A stretch of 21,136 bases of DNA from JAVKSL01 sp050744225 (GCA_050744225.1 JBOGGT010000035.1:1-21136); one strand, 5' to 3'; positions 1 through 7,052 are shown, counted from the first letter of the stretch. Program-made: numbers and translations. Notes: a model not told the origin generated them from the sequence alone.

Positions 1-2
1 GG

Positions 3-248
3 CTCGAGGTCACTGCGCAGATCCCGGAGGCCGATATTGGTTCGATCCATGGGGGTGAGTCGGCCACCTTCGTCCTGTCAGCCCTGGGCGGACCGAGCCT
101 GGGCTGCAGAGTTTACCAGATGGACCCGAACGCCCTCAGAGTCAACGGTTCGGTGGCCTACGATGTGGTGTTGCGACTGGACTCGAGGCCGCCAAAGGGT
201 GCGCTACCAGGGCTCACCGGATCGGTGTCCTTTCATCCAGGCAAATGA
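3..248 (+). CDS. HlyD/RND-type membrane-fusion (periplasmic adaptor) protein, 3' end only
   Basis: An open frame enters from the left edge and ends at TGA 246-248, giving about 81 residues. It opens with LEVTAQIPEADIGSIHGGES, then a strand-rich stretch, VAYDVVLRLDS, and a PGLTGSVSF ending. This is the usual C-terminal beta-barrel and membrane-proximal pattern of HlyD/MacA/AcrA-type adaptors, where a motif like 'V-EADIG-v--Gq' leads to 'v-y-v-v-ld----l-pGm-a-v'. Such adaptors link an inner-membrane ABC or RND pump to export; in Gram-positive bacteria they usually sit in MacB-like ABC operons. The partner genes would lie to the left, outside the window. The stop lies inside the convergent gene ending at 233, so the two genes overlap by 16 nt. 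The family call rests on a short tail and the substrate is unknown. Confidence 0.7.
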   Translation, partial: LEVTAQIPEADIGSIHGGESATFVLSALGGPSLGCRVYQMDPNALRVNGSVAYDVVLRLDSRPPKGALPGLTGSVSFHPGK

Positions 249-1135
249 CTCAGCACCGCGGCAGCGAGGGCAGGGTCAGCGGGTCCGCATCTCGGGCAGC
301 TGGGGCCAGGGGAGGGTACGTTCAGCCAGTAGCCGCTCACCACCGATTCGGTGGTGCGTTCCACCGCACGAAGCTGATCGGCGCTGACAGGGCCGGCGGG
401 AGGATTGGTGCTCAGTCCCGAAAGCACGATAACCGAGCGATTCGCCGCCCGGGCCTGGGCTGCTGCACGTTCGACCAGGGCCAGGTAGTCCGCCGCCTCG
501 CCCTCGATGCTCTGCGCTTGGATGTCGATCACGTCGGCGACCTTGGATGCCTTGCCGGCCAGGTCGAGGCCCAGGTAGGCCAGGCTTCTGGAGGACGCCT
601 TGGGCGCCAGCACGGAGGCGAGGTCGAGCGCAGGAGCGGCCACGAAGAGCAAGTGGTGCCGATGCACCAACGTTGCCGCAGACGCCATCGACACAGCTGG
701 ATTGCGCTGCTCAGCTTCGGGAGTCGCTGGCCATGCCTCGTCGTCGTAGAGCACAGCGCCTATCCAAGGATTGATCGATCCTGTGGCGAAGGCGCTACGC
801 ATCGCTGTCAAGCTTGCGAAACGGGCAGTCGGTACCACTTTCAGTCCCGAGGCAGGCGGCTGGCCGGGAGCAAGGATCTCCAGAACCTGCCCGGTCGCGA
901 GCACTCGCGCAGCGCTCGCATTGGTCATCAGCTCGCCGAGCACCTGGGAGGTCAGGATCCAGGTTCGGCGGCCTGCCCCCGCCAGGGAGATCGCCCCGGT
1001 GGCGGACGGCGTTGCCGACCGAGTCGACACGAGTGGCCCCTGGGTCTGCTGGGTGCCGGACCGGACAGCGACCGAGCAGCTCGCGGCTATCGAGGCAACC
1101 AGAAGCAGCGCACATTCCCGGACTACGGGGGCCAC
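233..1135 (-). CDS. Secreted lipoprotein-like protein of unknown function
   Basis: I chose the GTG at 1135 because it directly precedes a signal peptide: VAPVVREC, then the hydrophobic ALLLVASIAAS, then Cys in a weak lipobox (AAS-C). The frame is open upstream to 1330, but that part is antisense to the glycosyltransferase start and is Ser/Thr-rich low complexity. No good Shine-Dalgarno precedes 1135, so the start is uncertain. The mature part, about 280 residues, begins with a Ser/Thr/Gly-rich linker. It then alternates hydrophobic strands and helices (WIGAVLYDDEAWPATPE; HHLLFVAAPALDL; AYLGLDLAG; VADVIDIQAQSIEG; SVIVLSGLSTNP). This periodicity with acidic residues at strand ends suggests a TIM-barrel, glycoside-hydrolase-like fold, but I recognise no named family. 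Its neighbours (adaptor and processive-type GT) suggest a role in envelope polysaccharide handling; that is inference. Confidence 0.65.
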   Translation of the reverse strand: MAPVVRECALLLVASIAASCSVAVRSGTQQTQGPLVSTRSATPSATGAISLAGAGRRTWILTSQVLGELMTNASAARVLATGQVLEILAPGQPPASGLKVVPTARFASLTAMRSAFATGSINPWIGAVLYDDEAWPATPEAEQRNPAVSMASAATLVHRHHLLFVAAPALDLASVLAPKASSRSLAYLGLDLAGKASKVADVIDIQAQSIEGEAADYLALVERAAAQARAANRSVIVLSGLSTNPPAGPVSADQLRAVERTTESVVSGYWLNVPSPGPSCPRCGPADPALAAAVLSHLPG

Positions 1136-1175
1136 CCGTTGTCTGGCGCGAGCAGCGCGCCGCTCGGAGACTGAC

Positions 1176-3095
1176 TTGAGCACTTGGGGAACGGTCCTGC
1201 TGGCTCTGGACGTAGTCGTGGGGATGGTGGCGGTAGTTGCCGCGCTCGGTCGCCCGCACTCCGACGACGAAGGCGACGGCGTCGGGAAGGTCGAGCTGCC
1301 CATTCCCCGCCGGGTCCACTTCGTGCGCACGCTCTCCTTCTATCTCAGCTTTGCCGTCGTGTCCAGCCTGCTCGTAGGCATCCGGCCGGGCTTGGGCTCG
1401 GTGTACCAGGTCGTGGTCGTCAGGGTGGCGCTCATTTCGCTTCGGCAGCCGGGTCCGCTGGCCGCCTACGGCGCCCACCTGAACGGCAACATTCGCTTGA
1501 TAGTGGTGGTCGAGATCCTCTGCCTGGCCGTTGTCTTGCGGGCAGATTGTTCCAGGAAGGTGGTCGTGGGCCTCCACGGAGCCATGTTCCTTGTTATCAG
1601 CATTGGAATGGACTCGCTCACGCTTGCGGTGGCGGCCGCGAGCCACCTGCCAGTTGTCACCTACCTCTTTGTCAGCACGTTGGCGAACCTGACGGCAGGG
1701 GCGGCGGTGATGCTGCGGTTGCTGGCCACCACCTTTGACCTTCCCAGGCCAACCACCGTGCCCATCCGCCGGCCTCGTTTCGCGGTCGAATCAGCCATTT
1801 TCGCCAGCTCGGTGGTGGTGGCGTTGGTGGCAGTCTTCGTGGGGGTATCGGTGCTTAGCTTTGCGTTTGCCGGCGCGCGACCCGTAGTGGCACTGGTGGT
1901 GTTCCTCAGCTTCCCGGCGGTTTTCGTCATTCTGTACCTGGCCCTGTTGGTCGCGGGGGAGCGTCCTCGACCGGGACCCGTCTCGACCCATCCTCCGCCC
2001 CTTAGCGTGATCGTCCCGGCGTACAACGAAGAGTCGGGCATTGCTCTGACCCTGGGGTCCCTGGACCTGGCGGCAGAACGCTACGGTGCACCCGTGCTGG
2101 TGGTAGTGGCGGACGACGGGTCGACCGACTCCACGGTCGCGCTGGTCACTGCGACTATGGCGCGTTTCGTGGCCGCTAGCGGCTTAATCGTAGAGGCGGG
2201 GCACGCGGGCAAGGCCGGAGCACTCAACAACGCTCTGCGCCGGACCACCACCGAACTCGTTGTCCGGGTCGACGCAGACGTCGTGCTGGACAGGGATGCG
2301 TTCGTGCCGCTGCCGGCTTGGTTCGCCAACCCGGCGGTGGGGACCGTAGGGGCGCTCAGCCTGCCGCGCGAGGACCTGGCAGGTTGGATCCGCAGGGCAC
2401 GCCTGTTCGAGTGCCTGCTGAACTTCGCCTTCGTGCGGCTGGCCCAGCAGCGGGTGGACGCCGTAGGGTGCATACCGGGCACCTTCACCGCCTTCAGGCG
2501 GGAGCTGGCCGTGCAGGCGGGAGGTTTCGTGGTCGGCATGAACGGCGAGGACGCTGACCTGACAATGCAGATCGGACGCCTGGGCTTCAGGGCAGTCGTC
2601 GATCCGCGGATCCGCAGCTTCGAGGACGTCCCGGCCACCCTGGGCGCACTGAGGGAGCAGCGCACCCGGTGGAACCGGTCCGGTGCACAGGTGATGGCTC
2701 GCCATTCGCCCCTGACGGCGGGGAACGGCTGCCCCCGTACCTGGTTCATGTACGTGCGCAACTCGATGATCAGGGTGACTGCTCTGTTGCGGCCGCTGGT
2801 CTACGTACATGCCTTTCAGGTCGCCCTCCTGACTCCGAACCTGCGCAACGGCGTGGGGTCGATCGTCGCCCTGTATGCGGCCTCCGCGGCGCCGATCCTC
2901 AGTATGACGGTCTACTTGGCCATCCAACACGGCTTCGCCCGCCAGCTGGCGTGGTTACCAGTCATGTACCCTTTCACCTTTGTGCGAAGGGTGTTTACTC
3001 TGGAAGCCATCCTCACCCTGCCAACCAGGTCGGTGACGGTCCGGGCCAACGCCCTCACCCCGAAGCGGCTTTCCCCTGCCCCGGCCGGCGCGTGA
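1176..3095 (+). CDS. Multi-pass membrane glycosyltransferase, GT2 family (processive type)
   Basis: The TTG at 1176 is chosen over the longer frame from 771: GGAG at 1166-1169 lies 6 nt upstream, and the upstream frame is antisense to the lipoprotein gene. The protein has 639 residues. Residues 8-270 hold about seven hydrophobic segments. The cytosolic GT2 domain starts at VIVPAYNEE (278) and shows the DDG nucleotide-binding motif (313-315), DAD (366-368), GED with the putative catalytic Asp (457-459) and QRTRW, a QxxRW motif (495-499). Three more hydrophobic segments follow. D, DxD, (G/T)ED and QxxRW together are the signature of processive synthases such as BcsA, hyaluronan synthase and PgaC, which polymerise and extrude a polysaccharide. 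The large N-terminal membrane block is unusual for these. Sugar and product cannot be told from sequence. The next gene begins 4 nt downstream, suggesting co-transcription. Confidence 0.88.
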   Translation: MSTWGTVLLALDVVVGMVAVVAALGRPHSDDEGDGVGKVELPIPRRVHFVRTLSFYLSFAVVSSLLVGIRPGLGSVYQVVVVRVALISLRQPGPLAAYGAHLNGNIRLIVVVEILCLAVVLRADCSRKVVVGLHGAMFLVISIGMDSLTLAVAAASHLPVVTYLFVSTLANLTAGAAVMLRLLATTFDLPRPTTVPIRRPRFAVESAIFASSVVVALVAVFVGVSVLSFAFAGARPVVALVVFLSFPAVFVILYLALLVAGERPRPGPVSTHPPPLSVIVPAYNEESGIALTLGSLDLAAERYGAPVLVVVADDGSTDSTVALVTATMARFVAASGLIVEAGHAGKAGALNNALRRTTTELVVRVDADVVLDRDAFVPLPAWFANPAVGTVGALSLPREDLAGWIRRARLFECLLNFAFVRLAQQRVDAVGCIPGTFTAFRRELAVQAGGFVVGMNGEDADLTMQIGRLGFRAVVDPRIRSFEDVPATLGALREQRTRWNRSGAQVMARHSPLTAGNGCPRTWFMYVRNSMIRVTALLRPLVYVHAFQVALLTPNLRNGVGSIVALYAASAAPILSMTVYLAIQHGFARQLAWLPVMYPFTFVRRVFTLEAILTLPTRSVTVRANALTPKRLSPAPAGA

Positions 3096-3098
3096 GCC

Positions 3099-4022
3099 GT
3101 GTGCGTCGGGCCTGCGCAGGCCGGCGCCAAAGTGGTCTGGGGTTCGACCCTGTCGACGCTTGACGTGCAGGATCATCCACCTGGACAGGTGCGGCTCCGG
3201 CTGGGTGCCCGTTGCTGGGACCTGCGCACCCGAGCCCTGGTGATGGGGATCTTGAACCGGACGCCGGACTCGTTCTACGACCGGGGGGCGAACTGGGAGA
3301 TGGACGCATTCCTGGCACGGGCCGAGTCGATGGTGGCCGAGGGCGCCGACATCTTGGACGTCGGCGGGGTGACCGCGGGTCCCGGCCCTGTGGTCAGCGT
3401 GGCGGAGGAGCTTGAGCGGGTGGTCCCGGCGGTGGAGGCGTTGGCAGCCCGGTTCGAGGTGGCGATCTCGGTGGACACCTGGAGGGCGGAGGTGGCGGGG
3501 GCGGCCTACGCCGCGGGGGCGGTGCTGGGAAACGACATATCCGGGTTCGCCGACCCGGACTTTTTGGCGACTGCAGCGGCTGGAGGTGCGTCGGTGGTCG
3601 CCACCCACATCCGGCTGGGTCCGCGGGTCCCTGACCCTGATCCGGTCTACGCGGACGTGGTGGGCGAGGTCTGCGACCGCCTGGTCGGACTGGCTGTCCG
3701 GGCGCTCGAAGCCGGGATCGCCCCGGAGCGGGTACTTGTCGATGCCGGCCTGGACCTGGGTAAGACCCCGGAGCAATCGCTGGCGCTGTTGCGCGCCTCG
3801 GATCGACTGGCCGCGCTCGGCCACCCGCTGGTGGTCTCGGCTTCCAACAAGGCGTTCCTGGGTGGGGTGCTCGGCCTTGCCCTCGACCAACGCCGGGAGG
3901 CCTCCCTCGCCGCCGCCGCCATCGCTGTGGCCCGGGGAGCCAGGATGGTCCGGACCCACGATGTGGCCGGGGTCCGCAGGGTATGCGCCACCCTTGCCGC
4001 CGTGGCCGAGGCAGGCGAATGA
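3099..4022 (+). CDS. Dihydropteroate synthase homologue, FolP2-like
   Basis: A TIM-barrel protein of the DHPS (pterin-binding) family, 307 residues. Visible motifs are MGILNRTPDSFYD (49-61), DVGGVTAGPG (87-96), SVDTWRAEVA (from 124), NDISG, DAGLDLGKT, SASNKAFLG (SNK 249-251) and RTHDV (285-289). Genuine FolP enzymes have D(I/V)GGESTRPG and GxSRK in the second and sixth motifs; both are altered here. The altered forms (RTPDSFYD, VGG-x-AGPG, SVDTWRA, SNK) match the mycobacterial paralogue FolP2 (Rv1207) as I recall it, which is reported to lack DHPS activity. A true folate role is therefore uncertain. The first GTG (3099) is used; GTGs at 3132, 3165 and 3189 are alternatives, and none has a clear ribosome-binding site. 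It starts 4 nt after the glycosyltransferase and overlaps holA by 4 nt. Confidence 0.85.
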   Translation: MCVGPAQAGAKVVWGSTLSTLDVQDHPPGQVRLRLGARCWDLRTRALVMGILNRTPDSFYDRGANWEMDAFLARAESMVAEGADILDVGGVTAGPGPVVSVAEELERVVPAVEALAARFEVAISVDTWRAEVAGAAYAAGAVLGNDISGFADPDFLATAAAGGASVVATHIRLGPRVPDPDPVYADVVGEVCDRLVGLAVRALEAGIAPERVLVDAGLDLGKTPEQSLALLRASDRLAALGHPLVVSASNKAFLGGVLGLALDQRREASLAAAAIAVARGARMVRTHDVAGVRRVCATLAAVAEAGE

Positions 4023-5071
4023 CCGACCCCGCCGACCCCGCCTCGCCCGCCGCCGACCCCGCCTCGCCCGCCGAGCCGCGGGTGCACCTGGTGAAAGGGG
4101 ACGACCCCTCCCTGGTCTCCGAGGCGGTGACCAAACTTTTGTCTTCCCTGGTGGGGCCCGAGGACCCGCGCCTGGTGGTGGAGGAACACGGTCCTGAGGT
4201 TCCGGACACCAGCGCCCCGGACCTGATCGGACCCATTCTGGACGCCCTTAGAACTGCTCCGTTCCTGACCCAGCGGCGGGTGGTGGTGGTGCGCGATGCA
4301 GGCCGGCTGCGCGCCGAGGAGGTGGAACGTCTGGTAGCCGGTTTCGATCACCTGGCACCGAGCACTTACGTGGTGATGGTGAGCGGCGGGGGGACCCTTT
4401 CCACCAAGCTGGGCACGGCTGTGCGCAGAGTCGGCAGGGTCGTCGACGCCTCGACGCCAACCGGGCGGGATCGTTCTGGCTGGGTTGCTCAACGCACCCG
4501 CCACGGGCCGGTCCGGCTCGACGCAGCGGCCACCGCCCTTGTGGACAAGCACCTCGGCGCCGACCTGGCGCGCCTGGCGGGCCTGCTCGACTCCCTGGCT
4601 GCGGCGTATGGCGAGGGGGCCAAGCTGGGCCCCCGCGAGCTGGAGCCGTTCCTTGGGAGCTCTGGCGGGGTGATGCCCTGGGACCTGACCGACGCCATCG
4701 ACCGATCCGACACCGCGGGGGCGCTGGAGGCCCTGAGCCGACTCCTCAGCGCAGGGCAGCGCCACCCCCTCGCTCTGCTGGCCACCCTGCACCGCCACTA
4801 CGCCTCTATGCTCCGTCTGGACGGGGCCGGTGTCACCAGTGACGCGGAGGCAGCTGGGGTGCTTGGCGTGCGCTCTGCCTGGAGTGCGGGCAAGTCCCTG
4901 GCGGCGGGTCGCCGGCTCGGGTCAGCCGGGGTGGCTCGGGCGATCGACCTGCTGGCCCGAGCCGACCTGGACCTGAAGGGGGCCACCGCGCTGGACGGCA
5001 CGGTGATCCTTGAGGTGCTGGTGGCCCGGCTCTCGCGCCTGGCTCCGCGGTCAAAGAGCCATCGGTCCTGA
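4019..5071 (+). CDS. holA: DNA polymerase III delta subunit (clamp-loader)
   Basis: This 350-residue protein has the HolA layout. The N-terminal domain carries VHLVKGDDPSLVSEAV, then a segment matching PFLTQRRVVVVRDAGRL, the usual 'lF---rlv-v--a' strand, and YVVMVSGGG. The central helical domain contains LGADLARLAGLLDSLAA and the C-terminal collar has HPLALLATLHRHYASMLRL. In the clamp loader delta opens the beta clamp for loading on DNA. The ATG at 4019 overlaps the preceding stop (ATGA), with GAGG at 4008-4011, so it is translationally coupled. Residues 5-18 are a duplicated ADPASPA unit, which looks like a recent expansion in a disordered leader. The rpsT gene often found next to holA in other bacteria is not seen. 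Confidence 0.88.
   Translation: MTDPADPASPAADPASPAEPRVHLVKGDDPSLVSEAVTKLLSSLVGPEDPRLVVEEHGPEVPDTSAPDLIGPILDALRTAPFLTQRRVVVVRDAGRLRAEEVERLVAGFDHLAPSTYVVMVSGGGTLSTKLGTAVRRVGRVVDASTPTGRDRSGWVAQRTRHGPVRLDAAATALVDKHLGADLARLAGLLDSLAAAYGEGAKLGPRELEPFLGSSGGVMPWDLTDAIDRSDTAGALEALSRLLSAGQRHPLALLATLHRHYASMLRLDGAGVTSDAEAAGVLGVRSAWSAGKSLAAGRRLGSAGVARAIDLLARADLDLKGATALDGTVILEVLVARLSRLAPRSKSHRS
4031..4072 (+). repeat. 21-bp in-frame tandem duplication in the holA leader
   Basis: Two exact 21-bp copies, 4031-4051 and 4052-4072, each encode ADPASPA. A partial earlier copy (GACCCC at 4025-4030) precedes them. The length is a multiple of 3, so the reading frame is kept. Confidence 0.9.
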
Positions 5072-5267
5072 TGCCCCCCTTGTCCCCCCCTTTTTTGATG
5101 AACTTGCTCGGCGCTGCCCCAGCCTCGTGCCCACCCCCGCCCCTTCTGCCGGCGTGGTCGATCCGTGAGTGGGTCCGGGTCCGAATACGGTATGGGCCGA
5201 GGGCCGGCTCGCCAGGCGAGCTAGAATGTCTCGGGTCAGGACGAGTCCCCGCGAGAGGAGCCATCGA
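5072..5267. other. Intergenic region between holA and the ABM gene
   Basis: 196 bp with no credible ORF. It starts with pyrimidine-rich runs of C and a T6 run at 5091-5096, but I find no stable stem before the T run, so I do not call a terminator. A promoter-like hexamer sits near the right end. Confidence 0.5.
5222..5227 (+). promoter_or_regulatory. Candidate -10 element (TAGAAT) for the ABM gene
   Basis: TAGAAT lies 40 nt upstream of the ATG at 5268, leaving room for a short leader of about 34 nt that includes the ribosome-binding site at 5254-5260. No good -35 (TTGACA-like) is visible 16-18 bp upstream, so this is a weak prediction. Confidence 0.35.
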
Positions 5268-5570
5268 ATGGTCAAGGTAGGTCTGTGGGTCAAGCTGGAG
5301 GCCAAGCCCGGCAAGGAGGACGAGGTCGGTGCCTTCCTGCAGGGAGCGCAGCCGATCGTCGAGGCAGAGCCCGCCACCGTGGCCTGGTTCGCCGTCCGCC
5401 TCAGCGACTCTGTCTTCGGCATCTTCGACGTCTTTCCCGACGACGCCGGGCGTGATGCCCACCTGAACGGCCAGGTAGCGGCGGCGCTCATGGCCAACGC
5501 CGAGGCGTTGCTCGCCACACCGCCCTCGATCGAGAAGATCGACGTGCTGGCGTCCAAGCTGCCCGGCTGA
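5268..5570 (+). CDS. Small ABM-family (antibiotic biosynthesis monooxygenase-like) protein
   Basis: The ATG at 5268 is preceded by AGAGGAG at 5254-5260 with a 7-nt spacer, a strong site that decides the start over the longer frame from 5169. The 100-residue product begins VKVGLWVKLEAKPGKEDEVGAFL and continues with VEAEPATVAWFAVRL, FGIFDVFPDDAGRDAHLNG and AAALMANAEALL. That is the pattern of the dimeric alpha/beta ABM barrel: first strand, a helix carrying GKEDEV, a central strand with an aromatic pair, the FDVFPD-x-A-x-x-AH segment, then a final helix. Members include YgiN-like quinol monooxygenases and stress proteins, and many have no known substrate. It appears monocistronic. Confidence 0.8.
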   Translation: MVKVGLWVKLEAKPGKEDEVGAFLQGAQPIVEAEPATVAWFAVRLSDSVFGIFDVFPDDAGRDAHLNGQVAAALMANAEALLATPPSIEKIDVLASKLPG

Positions 5571-5620
5571 GCCCGCCCAGTCGGGGCCGAGCCCGCCCAG
5601 TCGGGGCCGAGCGCGCCCAG
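5571..5620. repeat. 20-bp tandem repeat, 2.5 copies, after the ABM stop codon
   Basis: GCCCGCCCAGTCGGGGCCGA occurs exactly at 5571-5590 and 5591-5610, followed by a half copy with one change at 5611-5620. The first copy abuts the ABM stop codon. It is non-coding, and its period is not a multiple of 3, unlike the coding repeats in this window. Confidence 0.9.
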
Positions 5621-5621
5621 G

Positions 5622-5660
5622 TGTTGCACTTTTCCACCCAAAATGTGGACAACTGCAACA
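5622..5660. repeat. Nested inverted repeat with a DnaA-box-like 9-mer
   Basis: Outer arms TGTTGCA (5622-5628) and TGCAACA (5654-5660) are exact inverted repeats. Inside them TCCAC (5633-5637) and GTGGA (5645-5649) form a second pair. TGTGGACAA at 5644-5652 reads TTGTCCACA on the minus strand, which fits the actinobacterial DnaA-box pattern; TTTTCCACC at 5631-5639 is a weaker match. The element lies between two convergent gene ends. It could be a terminator, a protein-binding site or a remnant of a mobile-element end; sequence alone does not decide. Confidence 0.6.
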
Positions 5661-5692
5661 GCTGGGAAGTCAGTGACGGTTGAGAGCCGGGC

Positions 5693-6997
5693 TCAGGCCG
5701 CGGCGAGCTCGGCCAAGTCCCGGCCACGCGCCTCGGGGAGGGCTCGCCAGATTATCCACAGACCTGGAACGGCAACGACCACCAAGAGGGTGGCGGTGTC
5801 GCCAATGCTCCCGATCAGGCCCCCGCTGGCGCCGAGCACTCCCACGAGGGTGGGGCCGATCAGCATCCCGGCACTGGCGAATACGTTCCGCGCCCAGGAC
5901 GCCGCCTGGGCACGGATCTCGGTCGGGAAGAGCTCGGTGGCAAAAGCCGTTAGCACTGGACCGATGCCCAGGCCGAAGAACACGGCCCCAACCAGGGCGA
6001 CGAAGCTGACCACCCTTCCCTGGACCTGAAACAGCGCTATTCCAAAGACGATGGTCAGCGAGACGTAGATGGCGGCGGTGGGTCGCCGCCCAATCCGCTC
6101 CATCAGGCGCCCCGAGCTGTAGTAGCCACCGATGCCAAAGGCGGCCGCGGCGATGAACATGATAGATACCAAAGTAACAGAGAAATGCTGGGTGTGCTCC
6201 GCGTAATAGGGCCACCAGGCCGTGCCCACAGCCACAGGCAGGGCCTGGCAGAACGAGAGCAACCCTACCGCTATCAGCAGGTGGCGGTGTGGGGGGCGCC
6301 ACGCTGAGAGCAGATCCTTCGGGCGCAGGCGCCCCGCCCCCGCCAACCCGCCGCCGAAGAGTAGGGTTCGCCTGGCGCTGAAGCGCCAGCTCTCCCTGAG
6401 CCTGCGCCGGGCAAGGCCGACGGCCAGCAGGGGAATCACGCCCACCAGGTAGAAGGGGCGCCAGGAGTAGGGTCCGTTTTGGAGGTGTACCGCCGACAGC
6501 AGCCCCACCGCCACGGCGCCGAGTGGGGCCATGGCCAGAAGCGTTCCGAGCGCCCGGCCCCGCCGCTCGGCGGGGAACTCCTCCACCACCAGTGCGACCG
6601 CCACCGCGAACTCCGCGGCGGTGAAGGTCTGCGCTCCGAACTGGAACCCGGCGAAGGCCCAGATGGAGAAGGAGAATGCCGTAGCCACGGTAAAGGCGGT
6701 ATAGCCAAGGATGGTCCAGCACAACAGGGGTCGGCGCCCGATCCGGTCCGAGGCGAAAACCGCGAAGAAGGCCACGAACTGGCCGGCGGCGATCGGTATG
6801 TGGATGAGTCCCAGGGTGGTGACGCTGGCGCCGAAGCTGTGCTGGACATTCGTGAGCAGAAGCGAGGAGACCTCGTTGTCGTAGCCGTCGAAGAACGAGG
6901 CAGAGGCGAGCAGCACCAGCAGCAGGCGCAGGTACGCGGCACCCGGCTGCCCTTCGGGGGATCTGACAGCTTCGGGAGCGACGCGGGCCAAACGCAT
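5693..6997 (-). CDS. MFS transporter, 12 membrane segments
   Basis: A 434-residue major facilitator. The first membrane segment carries FFDGYDNEVSSLLL, with the Asp pair typical of the metabolite:H+ symporter (sugar/aromatic-acid/phosphate) branch. The loop 2-3 signature appears as ASDRIGRRPLL, and a second-half copy as RLMERIGRRPTAA. ELFPTEIRAQAASWARNVFASAG is the conserved helix 10-11 region of the sugar/AAHS-type families. A basic cytoplasmic loop (GLARRRLRESWRFSARR) separates the two six-helix halves. ATG at 6997 is used; the upstream site is poor (GGAAT about 13 nt away). The gene is divergent from nrdJ with only 55 bp between starts and convergent with the ABM gene. The substrate cannot be predicted. 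Confidence 0.85.
   Translation of the reverse strand: MRLARVAPEAVRSPEGQPGAAYLRLLLVLLASASFFDGYDNEVSSLLLTNVQHSFGASVTTLGLIHIPIAAGQFVAFFAVFASDRIGRRPLLCWTILGYTAFTVATAFSFSIWAFAGFQFGAQTFTAAEFAVAVALVVEEFPAERRGRALGTLLAMAPLGAVAVGLLSAVHLQNGPYSWRPFYLVGVIPLLAVGLARRRLRESWRFSARRTLLFGGGLAGAGRLRPKDLLSAWRPPHRHLLIAVGLLSFCQALPVAVGTAWWPYYAEHTQHFSVTLVSIMFIAAAAFGIGGYYSSGRLMERIGRRPTAAIYVSLTIVFGIALFQVQGRVVSFVALVGAVFFGLGIGPVLTAFATELFPTEIRAQAASWARNVFASAGMLIGPTLVGVLGASGGLIGSIGDTATLLVVVAVPGLWIIWRALPEARGRDLAELAAA
5752..5760 (+). promoter_or_regulatory. Perfect DnaA-box consensus TTATCCACA (inside the MFS gene)
   Basis: TTATCCACA matches the canonical DnaA 9-mer exactly. It lies about 100 bp from the related TTGTCCACA in the adjacent intergenic inverted repeat. 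It also encodes part of LWIIW in the MFS transporter on the opposite strand, so chance is possible. There is no AT-rich unwinding region, dnaA or dnaN nearby, so this is not an origin. Confidence 0.35.
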
Positions 6998-7040
6998 GGC
7001 GTCATCATTCCAGCAATCGGGCGCGGATGTCGTAAGTCAC

Positions 7041-7046
7041 TAGCTT
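7041..7046 (+). promoter_or_regulatory. Candidate leaderless -10 (TAGCTT) of nrdJ
   Basis: TAGCTT ends 6 nt before the ATG at 7053, and no Shine-Dalgarno is visible. This TANNNT-N6-start arrangement is the known signature of leaderless transcripts in actinobacteria. With only 55 bp between nrdJ and the divergent MFS gene, no cobalamin riboswitch can fit. Confidence 0.5.
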
Positions 7047-7052
7047 CGCGGC

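Noticed and set aside
245..1174. Plus-strand ORF of 309 codons opposite the lipoprotein gene
   Set aside because: Composition is Arg/Gly/His-rich without hydrophobic periodicity; the minus strand has a signal peptide and regular strand-helix pattern.
1176..3095. Glucosyl-3-phosphoglycerate synthase (gpgS), the usual FolP2 neighbour in mycobacteria
   Set aside because: This protein has many membrane segments and QxxRW, unlike soluble GpgS.
2955..3959. Minus-strand ORF of 334 codons over the FolP2-like gene
   Set aside because: Shadow frame; the plus strand carries all DHPS family motifs.
5072..5110. Intrinsic terminator after holA
   Set aside because: A T6 run exists at 5091-5096 but I could not find a stable GC stem just before it.
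5622..5660. Insertion-sequence end or MITE
   Set aside because: The inverted arms are only 7 bp and no transposase or target duplication is visible; kept only as an inverted repeat.
5644..5760. Replication origin
   Set aside because: Two or three DnaA-box-like sites without an AT-rich region, dnaA, dnaN or gyrB are not enough.
6998..7052. Cobalamin riboswitch upstream of nrdJ
   Set aside because: Only 55 bp are available, far too short for a riboswitch.
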